Assembly: GCF_014595945.1 (NCBI RefSeq)
Contig: NZ_JABXWU010000006.1
Location: 54,767 to 118,766 of the forward strand
Source: Alkalibacillus aidingensis
GTDB taxonomy: Bacteria; Bacillota; Bacilli; Bacillales; Alkalibacillaceae
Reading direction: 5' to 3'
Length of the DNA stretch: 64,000 nucleotides
Both the position numbers and the translations under genes were made by a program. Within the stretch, counting starts at the first letter, position 1. Every line of letters begins with the position of its first letter. This document shows positions 56,466 to 64,000 of the stretch, in pieces. The notes beneath the pieces were generated by a model that ran no database searches, was not told the origin of the DNA, and saw only the letters and a list, made by a program, of their open reading frames with translations.

Positions 56466-56672
56466 ATGTACTACGAAATTACGATCGTTCAGAAAGGTAA
56501 TCGTCTTTTCTCAACCGATGCACAGAGCATTCAAAATAAAACGCAACTAAAAAAGATTCTTAATTTATTTAAAGAAAAATTCCCCTTATACGAAGGTTAT
56601 GAAATTCAAGTTACGGAATTTCAAACAACCGGGAAACGGATTCAAGATATTGAACATTACTTACAAGTGTGA
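56466..56672 (+). CDS. Hypothetical small protein
   Basis: A 68-residue protein (MYYEITIVQKGNRLFSTDAQ, TQLKKILNLFKEKFPLYEGY, EIQVTEFQTTGKRI). It looks like a small alpha/beta fold with no membrane segment. I do not recognise it. The ribosome site AAGGAG precedes the ATG. It is 30 bases before the UPF0126 gene and may be co-transcribed. Confidence 0.6.
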   Translation: MYYEITIVQKGNRLFSTDAQSIQNKTQLKKILNLFKEKFPLYEGYEIQVTEFQTTGKRIQDIEHYLQV

Positions 56673-56702
56673 TTAGGATGGTCCTAATTTGAGGTGACTG
56701 AG

Positions 56703-57335
56703 TTGACATGGGAAATTCTAAATATTATTGGTACAATGGCTTTTGCTATAAGTGGAGCGATTGTTGCTTTAGATGAAAAGTATGATTTGTTTGGTGTTTA
56801 TTTATTAGGTTTTACAACCGCATTTGGTGGGGGGCTAATCCGGCATGTTGTGTTAGGGCTTCCAGTATCTGAAGTATGGGAGCAGAGCATGCTGTTTCTG
56901 ATTGCCTTTATCACCTTGACGCTTTTATTTTTCATCCCGTTCCATTGGTTCTTCAGAGGTTGGGAAAGATGGGGTGCATTCTTCGATGCGATTGGCTTAT
57001 CGGCTTTTGCGATTCAAGGTGCTTTGTTTGCTGTTTCTGCTGGGTATCCGTTGCCAGCTGTCATCGTAGGCAGTGTATTAACGGGGACAGGTGGTGGAAT
57101 GCTGCGGGATATTTTAGCAGGTCGTAAGCCACTCGTCCTACACCAGGAAATATACGCAATGTGGGCAGTACTCGGTGCTTTAGTGATTGGATTAGGCTTC
57201 GCCGAGACGATGCTTGAATTAATGGCGTTATTAGTGATAATTATTACTCTTCGCATGGTCTCGTACGTTTATAATTGGAGATTGCCGAGTCGGGCCGATT
57301 GGCTAAAATTTGTTAAACGAATAAGTAGAAAGTAA
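56703..57335 (+). CDS. UPF0126 / TRIC family cation channel protein
   Basis: A 210-residue membrane protein with two similar halves. Each half has glycine-rich signature loops: IGTMAFAISGAIVALDEKYDLFG and TAFGGGLIRHVVLG in the first, IGLSAFAIQGALFAV and GTGGGMLRDILAGRKP in the second. The family forms trimeric intracellular-type cation channels. The TTG at 56703 is five bases from GAGGTGA; a GTG at 56694 has no ribosome site. Confidence 0.9.
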   Translation: MTWEILNIIGTMAFAISGAIVALDEKYDLFGVYLLGFTTAFGGGLIRHVVLGLPVSEVWEQSMLFLIAFITLTLLFFIPFHWFFRGWERWGAFFDAIGLSAFAIQGALFAVSAGYPLPAVIVGSVLTGTGGGMLRDILAGRKPLVLHQEIYAMWAVLGALVIGLGFAETMLELMALLVIIITLRMVSYVYNWRLPSRADWLKFVKRISRK

Positions 57336-57403
57336 TAAAATTTTAATAATTACCAACGTTGCCCCGCTTTTGTTTATTTTATAATTGTGTTAAAGGAGTA
57401 GTA

Positions 57404-58111
57404 GTGAATAAGGGGGCGGAACTAATGGCTTGCTCGATTGAATTTTTTAAGCAATTTCCTATTTTTAAGGACTTATCGTATGAGGAGTTATTAGAAGTTG
57501 GCAAAATCTCACATCAGAGATCTCTTTCGAGGGGGAAGCGGATATTTAATGAAGGTGAAGAACGTACGGCTGTTTACTTTGTGGTCTCCGGTTTAATCAA
57601 AATCTATAAGGTTAGTGAAGATGGGCAGGAGCAAGTGATTAATCTGCTAAAATCAAATGAAATGTTTCCTCACGTTGGTTTCTTTGATGACACTCCCTAC
57701 CCTGCGACTGCTTTGACATTAACAGATGCAGAGTTAATTGTGGTTCCTATTGAAGGTTTTGAATTGTTACTGTTACAAAAACCACAAATATCCATTAAAG
57801 TGATGCGAGTGATAGGAAAAAAACTACTAGCTTTACAAGAACGGATCCAACATATGAGTACACAAACTGTTTCACAACGAACCGTTTCAACACTCATACG
57901 GTTGTCAGAGGAATTAGGAGAGGAACGTGAAGATTCGTCTGTTTATGTTAATATACCGATTACCAATACGGATCTAGCCAATATGATTGGTGTGACACGT
58001 GAATCTGTCAATCGTACTTTTAATAGGCTTAAGAAAGAAGATATTATGAGTTATAACCGAAGGAAAATTATCATTCATGATTTAGAAAAATTGCAAACAT
58101 ATGAATTCTAA
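57404..58111 (+). CDS. Crp/Fnr family transcriptional regulator
   Basis: A 235-residue regulator. A cNMP-binding-like beta-roll occupies about 20-130 (KRIFNEGEERTAVYFVVSGLIKIY), followed by a long dimer helix and a C-terminal helix-turn-helix, TNTDLANMIGVTRESVNRTFNRL. There is no N-terminal cysteine cluster, so it is not an oxygen-sensing FNR with iron-sulfur. It lies just before a ba3-type oxidase operon with a perfect Crp/Fnr-type palindrome, so it probably controls it. GTG at 57404 has AAAGGAG five bases upstream; ATG at 57425 (behind GGGGGCGG) is an alternative. Confidence 0.9.
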   Translation: MNKGAELMACSIEFFKQFPIFKDLSYEELLEVGKISHQRSLSRGKRIFNEGEERTAVYFVVSGLIKIYKVSEDGQEQVINLLKSNEMFPHVGFFDDTPYPATALTLTDAELIVVPIEGFELLLLQKPQISIKVMRVIGKKLLALQERIQHMSTQTVSQRTVSTLIRLSEELGEEREDSSVYVNIPITNTDLANMIGVTRESVNRTFNRLKKEDIMSYNRRKIIIHDLEKLQTYEF

Positions 58112-58123
58112 ATAAATGGTTCT

Positions 58124-58154
58124 GAGCACTTTCAAAGGAAAGTGTTCTTTTTTT
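58124..58154 (+). terminator. Rho-independent terminator
   Basis: GAGCACTTTC / GAAAGTGTTC stem with a 4-base loop and a run of seven T. It separates the Crp/Fnr gene from the oxidase operon. Confidence 0.9.
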
Positions 58155-58212
58155 GTCTAATTTTTTTCAAAAACTGTGAACTACTTCACTGAAACGTCAA
58201 TCTTTCACGGTG

Positions 58213-58236
58213 AAAATGTGATCTATATCACATTTT
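58213..58236. promoter_or_regulatory. Crp/Fnr-type operator before the oxidase operon
   Basis: AAAATGTGAT and ATCACATTTT form a perfect 10-bp dyad with centre CTAT. It contains TGTGA-N6-TCACA, the CRP/ArcR-type site. It lies about 60 bases before the first oxidase gene. Confidence 0.85.
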
Positions 58237-58296
58237 ATCACTTAGGTCTTTCGTAATATGTTATTAGAATAAGTGAAGTAGATAGGAGGATTGCTT

Positions 58297-58470
58297 ATGA
58301 GCACAAAGGTTAAACCGAAACAATCACAAGGTCAATCAACTAATCAAGTACAGGGTCAATCGCAAGATCATCATGAAGAGCACAAATTGCATGCTACATT
58401 TATTGCGGTTTTAGCTGTAGGTGGTTTCATTGTACTTTCGTGGTTAGCAATCTTTTTTATTTTTATGTAA
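58297..58470 (+). CDS. cbaD: ba3-type cytochrome oxidase subunit IIa
   Basis: A 57-residue single-pass protein. The first 30 residues are polar (QSQGQSTNQVQGQSQ, DHHEEHK) and are followed by one membrane helix, LHATFIAVLAVGGFIVLSWL. This is the size and layout of the IIa (CbaD) subunit, and it lies directly before subunit II. The ribosome site is AGGAGG. Starts about 60 bases after a Crp/Fnr-type palindrome. Confidence 0.85.
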   Translation: MSTKVKPKQSQGQSTNQVQGQSQDHHEEHKLHATFIAVLAVGGFIVLSWLAIFFIFM

Positions 58471-58500
58471 ACATAGAGAACTGATAAAGGGAGTGGTTTG

Positions 58501-58974
58501 ATGCACATTCATAAACTTGAAAAGCTTTGGTTAATAATTGGATTTATCACACTTATTGCATTTTTAACTACTGTAGGAATTCAAGCTTTTGCTTCAGACA
58601 ATCATCACGGGGCGCCAAGTGATTTGACGGTTGTGGACCCAGAGAAAGTTCATGAAACAGAGCCATTTGATGACCCAGGTTTACATCAAATTGGTGAAAA
58701 TGAGTATGAATTAGTGATGGTTTTAGAATCTTATGGTTTTACACCTAATGAAATCGAAATTCCACAAGGAGCAACAGTCCATTTTAAAATTACTTCAGTA
58801 GATGTTGTTCATGGTTTTGAAATTGCGGGGACGACGGTCAACATGATGGCGACTCCAGGACATGTTAACTCAATGACTTATACTTTTGAGGAAAAGGGCA
58901 GTTACTTGATTTTATGTAATGAATATTGTGGCACGGGTCACCACTATATGAGCGCAGAATTGGAGGTTATATAA
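58501..58974 (+). CDS. cbaB: ba3-type cytochrome c oxidase subunit II
   Basis: A 157-residue subunit with one N-terminal membrane anchor (LWLIIGFITLIAFLTTVGIQA) and an external cupredoxin domain. The CuA ligands are visible: His in VVHGFEIAG, and Cys-X3-Cys-X3-His-like CNEYCGTGHHYM. It takes electrons from cytochrome c and passes them to subunit I. Its stop codon directly abuts the ATG of subunit I. Confidence 0.93.
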   Translation: MHIHKLEKLWLIIGFITLIAFLTTVGIQAFASDNHHGAPSDLTVVDPEKVHETEPFDDPGLHQIGENEYELVMVLESYGFTPNEIEIPQGATVHFKITSVDVVHGFEIAGTTVNMMATPGHVNSMTYTFEEKGSYLILCNEYCGTGHHYMSAELEVI

Positions 58975-60603
58975 ATGGTTAATCAACTAGATTCCAAGTT
59001 AAGTTTATATCATTTTTATACAGCGTTTATAGCTTTACTTATTGGTGGTTCGTTTGGTCTACTACAAACACTTGTACGTAGTGAGTCTATTACATTACCA
59101 GTTGAGCTTAACTATTATCAAGTCCTAACGGCACATGGTGTGTTGTTGGCTTTAGTCTTTACAACTTTTTTCATATTTGGTTTCCTCTATGCGGGGGTAT
59201 CCAAAACAACAGGTTCATTTACAAATCGTCGCCGTAAAGCAGCATGGATCGGCTACTTATTAATGACGATTGGTACGATTACAGCTGTTATTTTAATACT
59301 TGCTAATCAGGCAACTGTATTATATACATTTTATGCTCCATTACAAGCGCATCCATTTTTCTATATAGCTTTAGCATTAATCATTATCGGAACTTATTTC
59401 GCATCTTATGCACTTATTGCTCAGTATAATGGTTGGCGCAAAGAGAATAAAGGAAGTAAAAGTCCTTTATTTGCATTTATGACCGTGGCAACTTTAGTTC
59501 TATGGATTATCGCAACCGTTGGAGTCGTTCTAGCAGTTGTACTACAGTTTATCCCTTGGTCTTTAGGTTGGTCAGAAACAATTAATGTTGCATTAAGTCG
59601 TACGTTATTCTGGTATTTTGGACACCCACTTGTTTACTTCTGGTTACTTCCAGCTTATATGGCATGGTATATCATGGTTCCAAAAATCATCGGTGGGAAA
59701 ATCTTTAGTGACTCGTTAGCGCGTTTGGCGTTTCTATTGTTTATCCTATTCTCTATTCCTGTTGGTTTCCACCACCAGTTGTTGGAGCCAGGTATTAGTG
59801 AAGGATGGAAATTTGTTCAAGTAATCTTAACTTTTGCGGTCATTCTACCATCATTAATGACTGCGTTTGCGATGTTTGCAACTTTCGAAATTACGGGTAG
59901 AGAAAAAGGAGCAACAAGATTATTTGGTTGGGTCAAGAAGTTACCATGGAAGGATGTTCGTTTCTTAGCACCGTTCATCGGTATGTTATTCTTTATCCCA
60001 GCTGGTACCGGGGGAATTATTAATGCCAGTCACCAAATGAACCAAGTTATCCATAACACTATTTGGGTCACAGGGCACTTCCATATTACGATTGGTGCTA
60101 CTGTTATTCTAACGTTCTTTGGTATTAGCTATTGGATTATTCCTCATTTAAAAGGACGTGTATTAACGAATCGTTTAAACAGTCTTGGCATTTATCAGAC
60201 AGTACTTTGGACTGTAGGTATGTCAATTATGTCAGCGGCTATGCACTTCTCAGGATTGTCGGGTAACCCAAGACGTACACAAGAAACTAGTTATAGTGGT
60301 CATGAAGTTGCAGCTTCTTGGGGAAGCTATGAGTTAGCTATGGCTGTCGGAGGAACCCTTTTATTATTCTCTATCTTTTTATTCATTGGAATTATTATCA
60401 ACTTGGCATTCTTTGCACCAAAAGGTCAAGAAGAGTTTCCAATTGGTGAATCTATGCGTGAAGAGAAGATGCCTAAGCTTCTAGAGAATTGGAAGTTGTG
60501 GATTGGTATTGCCATCGTGTTAATCTTATTCGCATATACGATCCCTGTGATTGATATTATTCAGCATTCCCCTCCAGGCTCACCAGGATACAAGTTCTGG
60601 TAA
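58975..60603 (+). CDS. cbaA: ba3-type cytochrome c oxidase subunit I
   Basis: A 542-residue, about 13-TM haem-copper oxidase of the B family. Low-spin haem His in YYQVLTAHGVLLAL; CuB ligands in WYFGHPLVYFWLLPAY (His-X3-Tyr of the cross-link) and PVGFHHQLLEPG; high-spin haem His in TGHFHITIGA. It reduces oxygen to water and pumps protons; B-type enzymes usually have high oxygen affinity. Forms an operon with subunits IIa and II. Confidence 0.95.
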   Translation: MVNQLDSKLSLYHFYTAFIALLIGGSFGLLQTLVRSESITLPVELNYYQVLTAHGVLLALVFTTFFIFGFLYAGVSKTTGSFTNRRRKAAWIGYLLMTIGTITAVILILANQATVLYTFYAPLQAHPFFYIALALIIIGTYFASYALIAQYNGWRKENKGSKSPLFAFMTVATLVLWIIATVGVVLAVVLQFIPWSLGWSETINVALSRTLFWYFGHPLVYFWLLPAYMAWYIMVPKIIGGKIFSDSLARLAFLLFILFSIPVGFHHQLLEPGISEGWKFVQVILTFAVILPSLMTAFAMFATFEITGREKGATRLFGWVKKLPWKDVRFLAPFIGMLFFIPAGTGGIINASHQMNQVIHNTIWVTGHFHITIGATVILTFFGISYWIIPHLKGRVLTNRLNSLGIYQTVLWTVGMSIMSAAMHFSGLSGNPRRTQETSYSGHEVAASWGSYELAMAVGGTLLLFSIFLFIGIIINLAFFAPKGQEEFPIGESMREEKMPKLLENWKLWIGIAIVLILFAYTIPVIDIIQHSPPGSPGYKFW

Positions 60604-60628
60604 AGGTTAATTGAAAGGAGTGTGCTAT

Positions 60629-61087
60629 ATGAAAAGGCATGAGTCGTTATATCCTTTATCACACCACCATCATCATGCTCTCGTTATGGCAGTAGATATG
60701 TCTAAGGTGGGAACAGATGAAAGTAAGAAATCGTACCGTGACTTCCTTAGAGATCTCATTGAATTTTGGGAAAAGGATGGAGACGATCACTTCATGGATG
60801 AGGAAAGGAAGTTAATCCCACTGTATTTAGCATATGGTGAGGAAGTTGACGATGAATTGGTGAAGACAATTTTACACCAGCATGCTGAAATTCGTGGCCT
60901 TGTGCATAAATTAAGAAATACGACAGAGAGTCTAACCGAAGATATGCAAAGGCTAGGAAATTTATTAAGTGAGCATGTCCGTCTAGAAGAAAGGCAGTTA
61001 TTCCCGAAAATTGAAGAGCAAGTTCCTGAAAAGTACTTGTATCAAGCAAACGGCATGTTTCATCGCGATTCGTATAGTGGATTTTAA
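60629..61087 (+). CDS. Hemerythrin-domain protein
   Basis: A 152-residue four-helix protein with iron ligands His in LSHHHHHALVMA, HFMDEERKLIP, LHQHAEIRGLVH and HVRLEERQLFPKIE. It binds a di-iron centre that can carry oxygen or sense NO. It starts 26 bases after the oxidase subunit I gene with its own GAAAGGAG site, so it is likely in the same operon, giving it a link to oxygen supply or protection. Confidence 0.9.
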   Translation: MKRHESLYPLSHHHHHALVMAVDMSKVGTDESKKSYRDFLRDLIEFWEKDGDDHFMDEERKLIPLYLAYGEEVDDELVKTILHQHAEIRGLVHKLRNTTESLTEDMQRLGNLLSEHVRLEERQLFPKIEEQVPEKYLYQANGMFHRDSYSGF

Positions 61088-61098
61088 TAAACCATATG

Positions 61099-61135
61099 AA
61101 CCTCTTTGCAGTTTGAATGCAGGGAGGTTTTTTTG
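61099..61135 (+). terminator. Terminator after hemerythrin gene
   Basis: AACCTCTTTGCA pairs with TGCAGGGAGGTT (two G-T pairs), followed by TTTTT. Confidence 0.8.
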
Positions 61136-61229
61136 TAGATAGGGCTGAGTATAAGAAAGTAGTTTCAAAACCAAAATGTCGGGATGGAGAGGGCGAAATG
61201 TCCAGTAGCACCGGTCTCAGGCTGATCAC

Positions 61230-61264
61230 AAAATAAAACCCTCGTTCAAAATCTGAACGAGGGT
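61230..61264 (-). terminator. Terminator after katA
   Basis: On the minus strand ACCCTCGTTCA / TGAACGAGGGT forms an 11-bp stem and is followed by TTTTATTTT. Confidence 0.85.
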
Positions 61265-61275
61265 CATTTTGAAAG

Positions 61276-62745
61276 TTATGCTTTAACTTCTTCTGGTACT
61301 TCAAGGCCTAAACCTTCTGCAACACGTCTACCGTAATCAGGGTCTGCTTTATAGAAGTGGCCAATTTGTCTACGTTTAACTTCTTCAATAGTACATTGTC
61401 CTAGATGGCCAACGACAGCTTCGATTAAACGATCTTTTTCATCGTCACTCATTAGGCGATACAAGTCACCGGCTTGAGTATAGTGGTCATGATGGTCATA
61501 AGCGACACTATCGGCTTGACCATATACTTCAAATGGGTTTAATTTAGTATCTGGATCTTCTTTTGGTAGTTCGTCATAACTGTTAGGTTCATAGTTATAC
61601 CTACTACCACCATTATCATCAACACGCATATAGCCATCGCGTTGATAGTTACTTGTACCGTTGATCGGACGGTTAATAGGGATCTGTTCATGGTTGACAC
61701 CTAAACGGTAGCGATGGGTATCTGAATAAGAGAACAAACGTCCTTGTAGCATCTTATCAGGTGATGCCTCGATTCCAGGTACAAAGTGAGCTGGTGAGAA
61801 TGCCGCCTGCTCAACTTCTGCAAAATAGTTTTCAGGATTACGATTTAGTACCATTTTACCGACTTCAATACGTGGGTAGTCTTTCTTAGACCAAGTTTTC
61901 GTTACGTCGAATGGATCAAAACGGTAATCCTTCCAATCTTCATATGGCATGATTTGAACATATAGAGTCCAAGAAGGATAGTCACCTTTATCAATTGCAT
62001 TAAATAAATCTTCTGTATGATAATCAGGGTTTTCACCAGCAATTTCGGTAGCTGTAGCTTCATCTAGACCTTTAACCCCTTGGTCACTAATGAAATGATA
62101 CTTCACCCAGAATGCTTCTCCATCTTCATTAACCCATTTAAATGTATGGCTTCCATATCCGTTCATGTGACGGTAAGTAGCAGGAATCCCGCGATCACCA
62201 TGTAAGTATGTCACTTGGTGTAGAGATTCTGGTGAATGACTCCAGAAGTCCCATACCATATTTTTATCTTTTAAATGAGTTTGTGGATTACGTTTTTGTG
62301 TATGGATAAAGTCAGGGAATTTAATCGCATCACGAATGAAGAAAATAGGAGTATTATTTCCTACTAAGTCATAATTCCCTTCTTCTGTATAAAATTTAAC
62401 GGCAAAGCCACGAGGGTCTCGTACGGTATCTGCAGAGCCAAGTTCACCTGCAACTGTTGAAAAGCGAATGAACATCGGAGTACGTTTACCTTTCTCACTT
62501 AAGAAATCAGCTTTTGTATACTTAGAGATCTCATCATTAGTCACTTCAAAATAACCGTGTGCACCCGCACCTTTTGCGTGTACTACACGCTCTGGGATTC
62601 GTTCACGGTCGAAGTGAGCAAGTTTTTCTAGTAAGTGAACATCTTGAATTAATGTAGGGCCACGTTGACCTGCTGTAATAGAATTTTGATTATCGCCAAC
62701 TGGAGCACCACTTGATGTTGTTAAACGGTTTTTCTTTTGAGACAT
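61276..62745 (-). CDS. katA: Catalase (monofunctional, haem)
   Basis: A 489-residue clade 3 small-subunit catalase that breaks down hydrogen peroxide. The distal His is in [16 protein letters not shown], the Asn in [11 protein letters not shown], and the haem-binding Tyr in [38 protein letters not shown] is the standard proximal segment. Upstream a PerR-like box suggests control by peroxide through PerR. No leader peptide, so cytoplasmic. Confidence 0.97.
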   Translation of the reverse strand: MSQKKNRLTTSSGAPVGDNQNSITAGQRGPTLIQDVHLLEKLAHFDRERIPERVVHAKGAGAHGYFEVTNDEISKYTKADFLSEKGKRTPMFIRFSTVAGELGSADTVRDPRGFAVKFYTEEGNYDLVGNNTPIFFIRDAIKFPDFIHTQKRNPQTHLKDKNMVWDFWSHSPESLHQVTYLHGDRGIPATYRHMNGYGSHTFKWVNEDGEAFWVKYHFISDQGVKGLDEATATEIAGENPDYHTEDLFNAIDKGDYPSWTLYVQIMPYEDWKDYRFDPFDVTKTWSKKDYPRIEVGKMVLNRNPENYFAEVEQAAFSPAHFVPGIEASPDKMLQGRLFSYSDTHRYRLGVNHEQIPINRPINGTSNYQRDGYMRVDDNGGSRYNYEPNSYDELPKEDPDTKLNPFEVYGQADSVAYDHHDHYTQAGDLYRLMSDDEKDRLIEAVVGHLGQCTIEEVKRRQIGHFYKADPDYGRRVAEGLGLEVPEEVKA

Positions 62746-62811
62746 GGATTAATTCCTCCTTCAGAATTAAGATTACATAATAATAATAACTAAATTATAT
62801 AGATTTGTAAA

Positions 62812-62826
62812 TTAAAATGATTATAA
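62812..62826. promoter_or_regulatory. PerR box before katA
   Basis: TTAAAATGATTATAA matches the PerR consensus TTATAATNATTATAA at all but one fixed position. It is 67-81 bases before the katA start codon. The rest of this gap shows no gene. Confidence 0.75.
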
Positions 62827-62975
62827 TTTGAGAAGGTAGAATTCTTAATAGATAAGTAGTTTATAATAGACGGAATTTTTAGAAAAAGTTCCTCTATTAC
62901 TATATTACAACCTATATGTGATTTTGGCTAACGATATGCTTAGGACTGTTAAATAGCGACCTAAAAAGTAAAAAA

Positions 62976-62999
62976 AGCGCAACCGATAAAGGTTACGCT
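62976..62999 (-). terminator. Terminator of ridA
   Basis: On the minus strand AGCGTAACC / GGTTGCGCT forms a stem that overlaps the stop codon and is followed by TTTTTTT. Confidence 0.8.
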
Positions 63000-63373
63000 C
63001 GCTTAGCGATAGCTTCTATTTCGACTTTAACATCTTTAGGCAGGCGACTCACTTCAAAGGCTGCGCGTGATGGGTAAGGTTCCTCAAGAAAACTAGCATA
63101 AATATCATTCACTTTAGCAAAGTCATCCATAGAATTTAATAGAATCGTTGTTTTAACAAGATTAGTATAATTCAGACCAGCTTCTTGTAAAATAGCGCCT
63201 AAATTTTTCATAACTTGTTTAGCTTGTTCTTCAACATCGTCACTAATAATCTCCATAGTTTTAGGGTCAAGTGGAATTTGCCCGGAGATGAATACTAGGT
63301 TGTCCACTTCGACTGCTTGCGAATAGGGACCAATTGCTGCCGGTGCGTGCTCAGTTGAATATACTTTCTTCAT
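62993..63373 (-). CDS. ridA: RidA family enamine/imine deaminase
   Basis: A 126-residue trimeric enzyme that hydrolyses reactive 2-aminoacrylate and related imines. AIGPYSQAVEVDNLVFISGQIPLDP, the YASFLEEPYPSRAAFEVSRLPKD stretch with the catalytic Arg, and the ending VEIEAIAKRA are typical. The ATG at 63373 has AAAGGAG upstream; a longer start has no ribosome site. Confidence 0.95.
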   Translation of the reverse strand: MKKVYSTEHAPAAIGPYSQAVEVDNLVFISGQIPLDPKTMEIISDDVEEQAKQVMKNLGAILQEAGLNYTNLVKTTILLNSMDDFAKVNDIYASFLEEPYPSRAAFEVSRLPKDVKVEIEAIAKRA

Positions 63374-63535
63374 TAACGACACTCCTTTCATTTACTCATA
63401 TATTAGCAAATTTTTGCATTAAAATAAATTCTCGTTTTTAAGTTTCTGAATTTTTGATATAATTTGGACAGTTAGGAAATTTATTGGCATTTTACGGTTT
63501 TATATGCTCAAGGAGTTAAGTTAGGACAATTATAG

Positions 63536-63832
63536 GAGGGGATTGCTTTATTTAAAGAGTATTATAAAGACCCGGAAAAAACGAGTGCAACTTACCGTGG
63601 AGAGTATTACTTAACGGGAGACCAGGCAAGTAAAGATGATGACGGCTACTTTTGGTTTGAGGGTCGAAGTGATGATATCATTATTAGTTCTGGTTATACG
63701 ATTGGCCCTTTTGAAGTGGAAGATGCTTTGGTCAAACACCCAGATGTGCAAGAGTGCGCAGTTGTTGCCAGCCCGGATGAGGTAAGAGGGGCAATTGTTA
63801 AAGCGTTTGTTGTCGTCAAAGATGGGGTTTAG
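63536..63832 (+). pseudogene. Internal fragment of an AMP-forming acyl-CoA synthetase
   Basis: The frame reads IALFKEYYKDPEKTSATYRG, YYLTGDQASKDDDGYFWFEG, RSDDIIISSGYTIGPFEVED, ALVKHPDVQECAVVASPDEV and RGAIVKAFVVVKDGV, then a stop. This is the C-terminal region of an acyl- or acetyl-CoA synthetase (the hinge GRSDDIIISSGY is typical). The N-terminal 400 residues are absent, and the catalytic Lys segment that should follow is cut. Preserved codons without frameshifts suggest recent breakage. An IS3 fragment lies just downstream. Confidence 0.85.
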
Positions 63833-63876
63833 TGGAGTTCTAATTAACGATAAGAGAGGTAGAGGAGTCATTTCGG

Positions 63877-64000
63877 TTAATTAGTGGAGTCATAAGGTGT
63901 ACCTTTGTTACTTAAGGATCGTTCAATATTGAACGACTCTAAGGCTTCGTCAATTAATGCGTTTTTAAATTCGCTTCCACGATCGGTGTGAAACATTTGA
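63877..64000 (-). mobile_element. IS3-family transposase (OrfB) fragment, cut by window edge
   Basis: On the minus strand, entering from the right edge, the frame reads QMFHTDRGSEFKNALIDEAL then ESFNIERSLSNKGTPYDSTN and a stop at 63877. HTDRGSEF holds a catalytic Asp of the integrase core, and the SLSNKGTPYD motif is that of IS3/IS150-type OrfB. A normal copy continues after PYD with the catalytic Glu region, which is lost here, so the element is truncated at about 63890. Confidence 0.85.

Noticed and set aside
63611..63871. An 86-codon minus-strand frame
   Set aside because: It is antisense to the acyl-CoA synthetase fragment, which has clear homology.

Overview
The window looks like chromosome of a low-GC Gram-positive bacterium of the Bacillaceae. 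It is aerobic and possibly salt- or alkali-tolerant, but neither genus nor habitat can be fixed from this sequence. The signs are strong AGGAGG-type ribosome sites with frequent GTG/TTG starts, tRNA-sensing T-box leaders, a ykoFEDC-type thiamin transporter under a TPP riboswitch, csoR-copA, a PerR-like box before katA, and YfhD-like and holin-like small proteins typical of Bacilli. No rRNA, tRNA or CRISPR array was recognised.

Layout. 1-3.8 kb: an ATP-grasp gene cut by the left edge, a GAF-PAS-GGDEF diguanylate cyclase, a small membrane protein, a NERD-domain gene broken by one stop codon, and a 20-bp minisatellite. 3.8-11.9 kb (minus): a complete trpEGDCFBA operon behind two tandem tryptophan T-boxes separated by a 21-bp minisatellite, with a TSUP permease gene downstream. 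12.1-19.9 kb: a membrane glycerophosphodiesterase, the TPP-controlled ykoFEDC operon, an HD phosphohydrolase and an aldehyde dehydrogenase. 19.9-25.8 kb: a 53-bp tandem repeat, a PadR regulator with a perfect palindrome over its promoter, a membrane protein, and a copper locus (stand-alone nitrite/sulfite reductase-like protein, csoR, copA).

25.8-43.9 kb is a visibly A+T-richer defence island. It holds a DNA phosphorothioation set, dndB-C-D-E-A (minus), divergent from the restriction genes dptF-G-H (plus). Convergent to dptH lies a second cassette: a small protein, a second DndD-like ATPase and a DndE-like protein. DptH appears to carry a PD-(D/E)XK nuclease-like motif ahead of a HerA-type ATPase. 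The DndA-E proteins would put sulfur in the DNA backbone; DptFGH would attack unmodified DNA; the role of the second DndD/DndE pair is open.

Just outside the island (44.1-44.4 kb) is a HesB/IscA-like gene whose reading frame is crossed by one in-frame TGA at the family's conserved Cys position. A good bacterial SECIS-like hairpin follows, so this is a probable selenoprotein. 44.5-48.5 kb: an operon of amidohydrolase, Rieske ferredoxin, ferredoxin reductase and aldehyde dehydrogenase. 48.7-57.4 kb: small proteins, a cysteine hydrolase, an amino-acid racemase, an aromatic amino acid hydroxylase, a LOG protein, a holin-like toxin, an Aquifex-type aconitase and a UPF0126 channel. 57.4-61.1 kb: a Crp/Fnr regulator, a perfect Crp/Fnr-type palindrome and a ba3-type oxidase operon (subunits IIa, II, I) followed by a hemerythrin. 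61.3-64 kb: catalase with a PerR-like box, RidA, and debris (an acyl-CoA synthetase fragment and an IS3 transposase fragment) at the right edge.
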